A DNA stretch of 36,204 nucleotides from an uncultured Clostridia bacterium. GTDB lineage: Bacteria > Bacillota > Clostridia > Christensenellales > Borkfalkiaceae. The translations under genes and the position numbers were made by a program. Numbering within the stretch: the stretch's first letter is position 1; each line of letters begins with the position of its first letter. Shown here piece by piece: positions 34,469-36,204 of the stretch. The stretch spans positions 1 through 36,204 of the forward strand of contig CAKQEE010000001.1 of NCBI GenBank assembly GCA_934230055.1. The letters are read 5' to 3'. The notes beneath the pieces are model-generated. The model was not told where the DNA came from. It made no database searches and saw only the letters and a list, made by a program, of their open reading frames with translations.

Positions 34469-36204
34469 ATGAAGCAAGGGAGATTTACGATACCCGCGGA
34501 CGCGGCGTTTGCGGAAGAAAGTCTTAAAATAGCAAAGAAATGGGGAGCGGACGCGGTGCGCGACTGCGACGGAACGGCTCTCCCCGATAACCCCGAAAGA
34601 TTCGGAAAGGTATACAACACATATTTCGTAGTCCGCGGGGATAACGACTGGGCGAGAAAACACCCCGAAGAAGCGCAGAGAATATTCTTGCTTTCCGAAA
34701 GAAATTTAGCGACCGAAAATACTCTTAAAATAGAGATAATGAAAGGGTTTTTAGGTGACGAGTTTTCTCCCGATTACACCTATCCCGAACTCTGGCAGGT
34801 GTTCGACAGAACCGAGGGAGAAGAAACGAAAGAATGGAGTTACGACGAGAAAAAAAGAATAGTGACCGTTAAAAACTGCAAACCCTTTCACGAGTATACG
34901 GTGACTTTCCTTGCTCGCGTGACTTGGCACCCCGTGCAGATATATAACTATCTGACCAACGAGTGGACTTGCGAAAAACAATTAACGTACGACCCCGCGT
35001 TTCCTAAAACCAAAGAATATGTCAAGGAATATATGGAGAGTTGGTGTAAGGCTCACCCCGAAACGAGCGTAGTGCGGTTTACCACCTTCCTTTATCAATT
35101 CACCCTTATTTTTAACGAAAAAGGAAAAGAAAAGCAGGTGGAATGGTTCGGGTACGCGCAGACTGCAAACCCCGTACTTATCAAAGACTTTGAAAAAGAA
35201 AGCGGAATAAAGCTCGTTGCGGAAGATTTCGTAGACAGCGGGTATTACAATAACTGCTTCCGTAACCCCACGGAGAAATTCAAGAAGTATATGGATTTCG
35301 TGGAGCGGTTTGTAGCAAAAACCATAAAAGAACTTGTGGATATATGTCATAAATACGGCAAAGAAGCGATGATGTTCCTTGGAGACGACTGGATAGGCAG
35401 CGAGCCTTACGGAGAGCATTTCAAGGAAATGGGTTTAGACGCGGTGGTAGGCTCCGTCGGAGGGGGCGTTACCGTGAGAATGCTGTCGGAGATACCGCAC
35501 GTCAAATACCGCGAAGGGAGGTTCTTACCGTATTTCTTCCCCGATACCTTCTTTGAGGGCAACGAAGAAAACGCCGTTGCGGAGCTTAACAAGAACTGGC
35601 TTACCGCACGCCGCGCGATGATGAGAAAACCGCTCGACAGAATGGGATTCGGGGGGTATCTGTCGCTCGCGGCAAAGTTCCCCTCTTTTATCGACAGAGT
35701 GGAAGAGATAGCGGACGAGTTCAGAACTATCTACGAAGCGATAGATAACAAAAAGCCTTGGTGCAGGCTGAAAGTAGGCTTACTTAACGCGTGGGGTAAA
35801 AAGCGCAGTTGGATGAGCCATATGGTAGCGCACGAGCTGTGGTATCAGCAGATATATTCTTATCAGGGGATATTAGAAGCGATTTCGGGGCTTCCCGTGG
35901 ATATAGAGTTTTTATCTTTCGACGAAGCGAGAAACGGAGTACCGAAGGATATAGACGTGATAATCAACGCGGGCGACGCGTACACCGCGTTTTCCGGCGG
36001 AGAAGAGTGGAAGGACGAAAAACTTCAAACGGCGATAAGAAAATTCGTCTATAACGGCGGAGGGTTTATCGGAGTAGGAGAACCCACGGCTTGCGAAGGG
36101 AACGGAAGATATTTTCAACTTGCGGACGTACTCGGAGTAGACGAAGAGATAGGTTATACATTATCTAACGATAAGTATAATATACAAAAACAAGCGGACG
36201 AGCT
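34469..36204 (+). CDS. GH112 beta-galactoside phosphorylase (C-terminus beyond window)
   Basis: Open for 578 codons to the window edge, so it lacks its C-terminal part (family members are about 720-750 residues). Like the Bifidobacterium lacto-N-biose phosphorylase it has the TIM-barrel motifs VVRFTTFLYQFTL (about 201-213), EAMMFLGDDWIG (299-310; Asp306 matches the catalytic acid) and EGRFLPYFFPDTF, then WGKKRSWM and the Rossmann-like DVIINAGDAYTAFSGG and GVGEPTA segments. The enzyme phosphorolyses a beta-galactoside to galactose 1-phosphate. GH112 members act on galacto/lacto-N-biose or on D-galactosyl-beta-1,4-L-rhamnose; the rhamnosidase gene in this locus favours the latter, but specificity is not proven. 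No signal peptide: cytoplasmic. AAGGAG lies 14-19 nt upstream, in the preceding gene, with a closer AGAAG; translation is probably coupled. Confidence 0.93.
   Translation, partial: MKQGRFTIPADAAFAEESLKIAKKWGADAVRDCDGTALPDNPERFGKVYNTYFVVRGDNDWARKHPEEAQRIFLLSERNLATENTLKIEIMKGFLGDEFSPDYTYPELWQVFDRTEGEETKEWSYDEKKRIVTVKNCKPFHEYTVTFLARVTWHPVQIYNYLTNEWTCEKQLTYDPAFPKTKEYVKEYMESWCKAHPETSVVRFTTFLYQFTLIFNEKGKEKQVEWFGYAQTANPVLIKDFEKESGIKLVAEDFVDSGYYNNCFRNPTEKFKKYMDFVERFVAKTIKELVDICHKYGKEAMMFLGDDWIGSEPYGEHFKEMGLDAVVGSVGGGVTVRMLSEIPHVKYREGRFLPYFFPDTFFEGNEENAVAELNKNWLTARRAMMRKPLDRMGFGGYLSLAAKFPSFIDRVEEIADEFRTIYEAIDNKKPWCRLKVGLLNAWGKKRSWMSHMVAHELWYQQIYSYQGILEAISGLPVDIEFLSFDEARNGVPKDIDVIINAGDAYTAFSGGEEWKDEKLQTAIRKFVYNGGGFIGVGEPTACEGNGRYFQLADVLGVDEEIGYTLSNDKYNIQKQADE

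Overview
The window looks like part of a carbohydrate-foraging chromosome of an uncultured gut-type Bacillota (Clostridia, perhaps Christensenellales-like). Reasons: Gram-positive lipoprotein signals, AGGAG-type ribosome binding sites, sugar importers of the CUT1 type without their own ATPase, an AraC regulator, BspA-type leucine-rich repeats, InlB-type repeats, and no outer-membrane (SusCD) genes. Taxonomy is inferred from gene families only. I saw no phage, transposase, CRISPR, rRNA or tRNA.

Left part (1-2641, minus strand): a solute-binding lipoprotein and, 4 nt downstream, the N-terminal 435 residues of a two-pass membrane sensor that runs off the window. They look like an extracellular ligand-sensing pair. 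A 511-nt spacer with a good minus-strand promoter (2945-2973) separates them from the next group.

Surface-protein group I (3153-13253, plus strand): four exported proteins. These are a beta-helix and InlB-repeat adhesin with a C-terminal membrane anchor, a 1527-residue repeat lipoprotein carrying a 394-nt perfectly duplicated internal segment, an unrecognised 433-residue lipoprotein, and a small membrane-anchored leucine-rich-repeat protein. An 886-nt non-coding stretch rich in hairpins follows.

Rhamnoside / import group (14140-36204): a cytoplasmic GH78 alpha-L-rhamnosidase converges on an araC-family gene. Divergent from araC is a long co-directional series: sugar-binding lipoprotein, two permeases, a jelly-roll/Ig-like secreted protein, a DUF4838 lipoprotein, a BIG2 lipoprotein, two large leucine-rich-repeat proteins built from a shared module, an InlB-repeat lipoprotein, a 42-residue peptide, then after a strong hairpin a GH28-like beta-helix enzyme and a GH112 phosphorylase (cut by the window end). 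The promoter regions of the rhamnosidase gene and the transporter operon share an exact 13-mer, suggesting that the AraC protein controls both. Taken together the genes suggest capture of a rhamnose-containing glycan at the cell surface, import of oligosaccharides, and cytoplasmic breakdown by rhamnosidase, GH28-like enzyme and a galactoside phosphorylase, possibly the D-galactosyl-beta-1,4-L-rhamnose type. Substrate assignments are inference.
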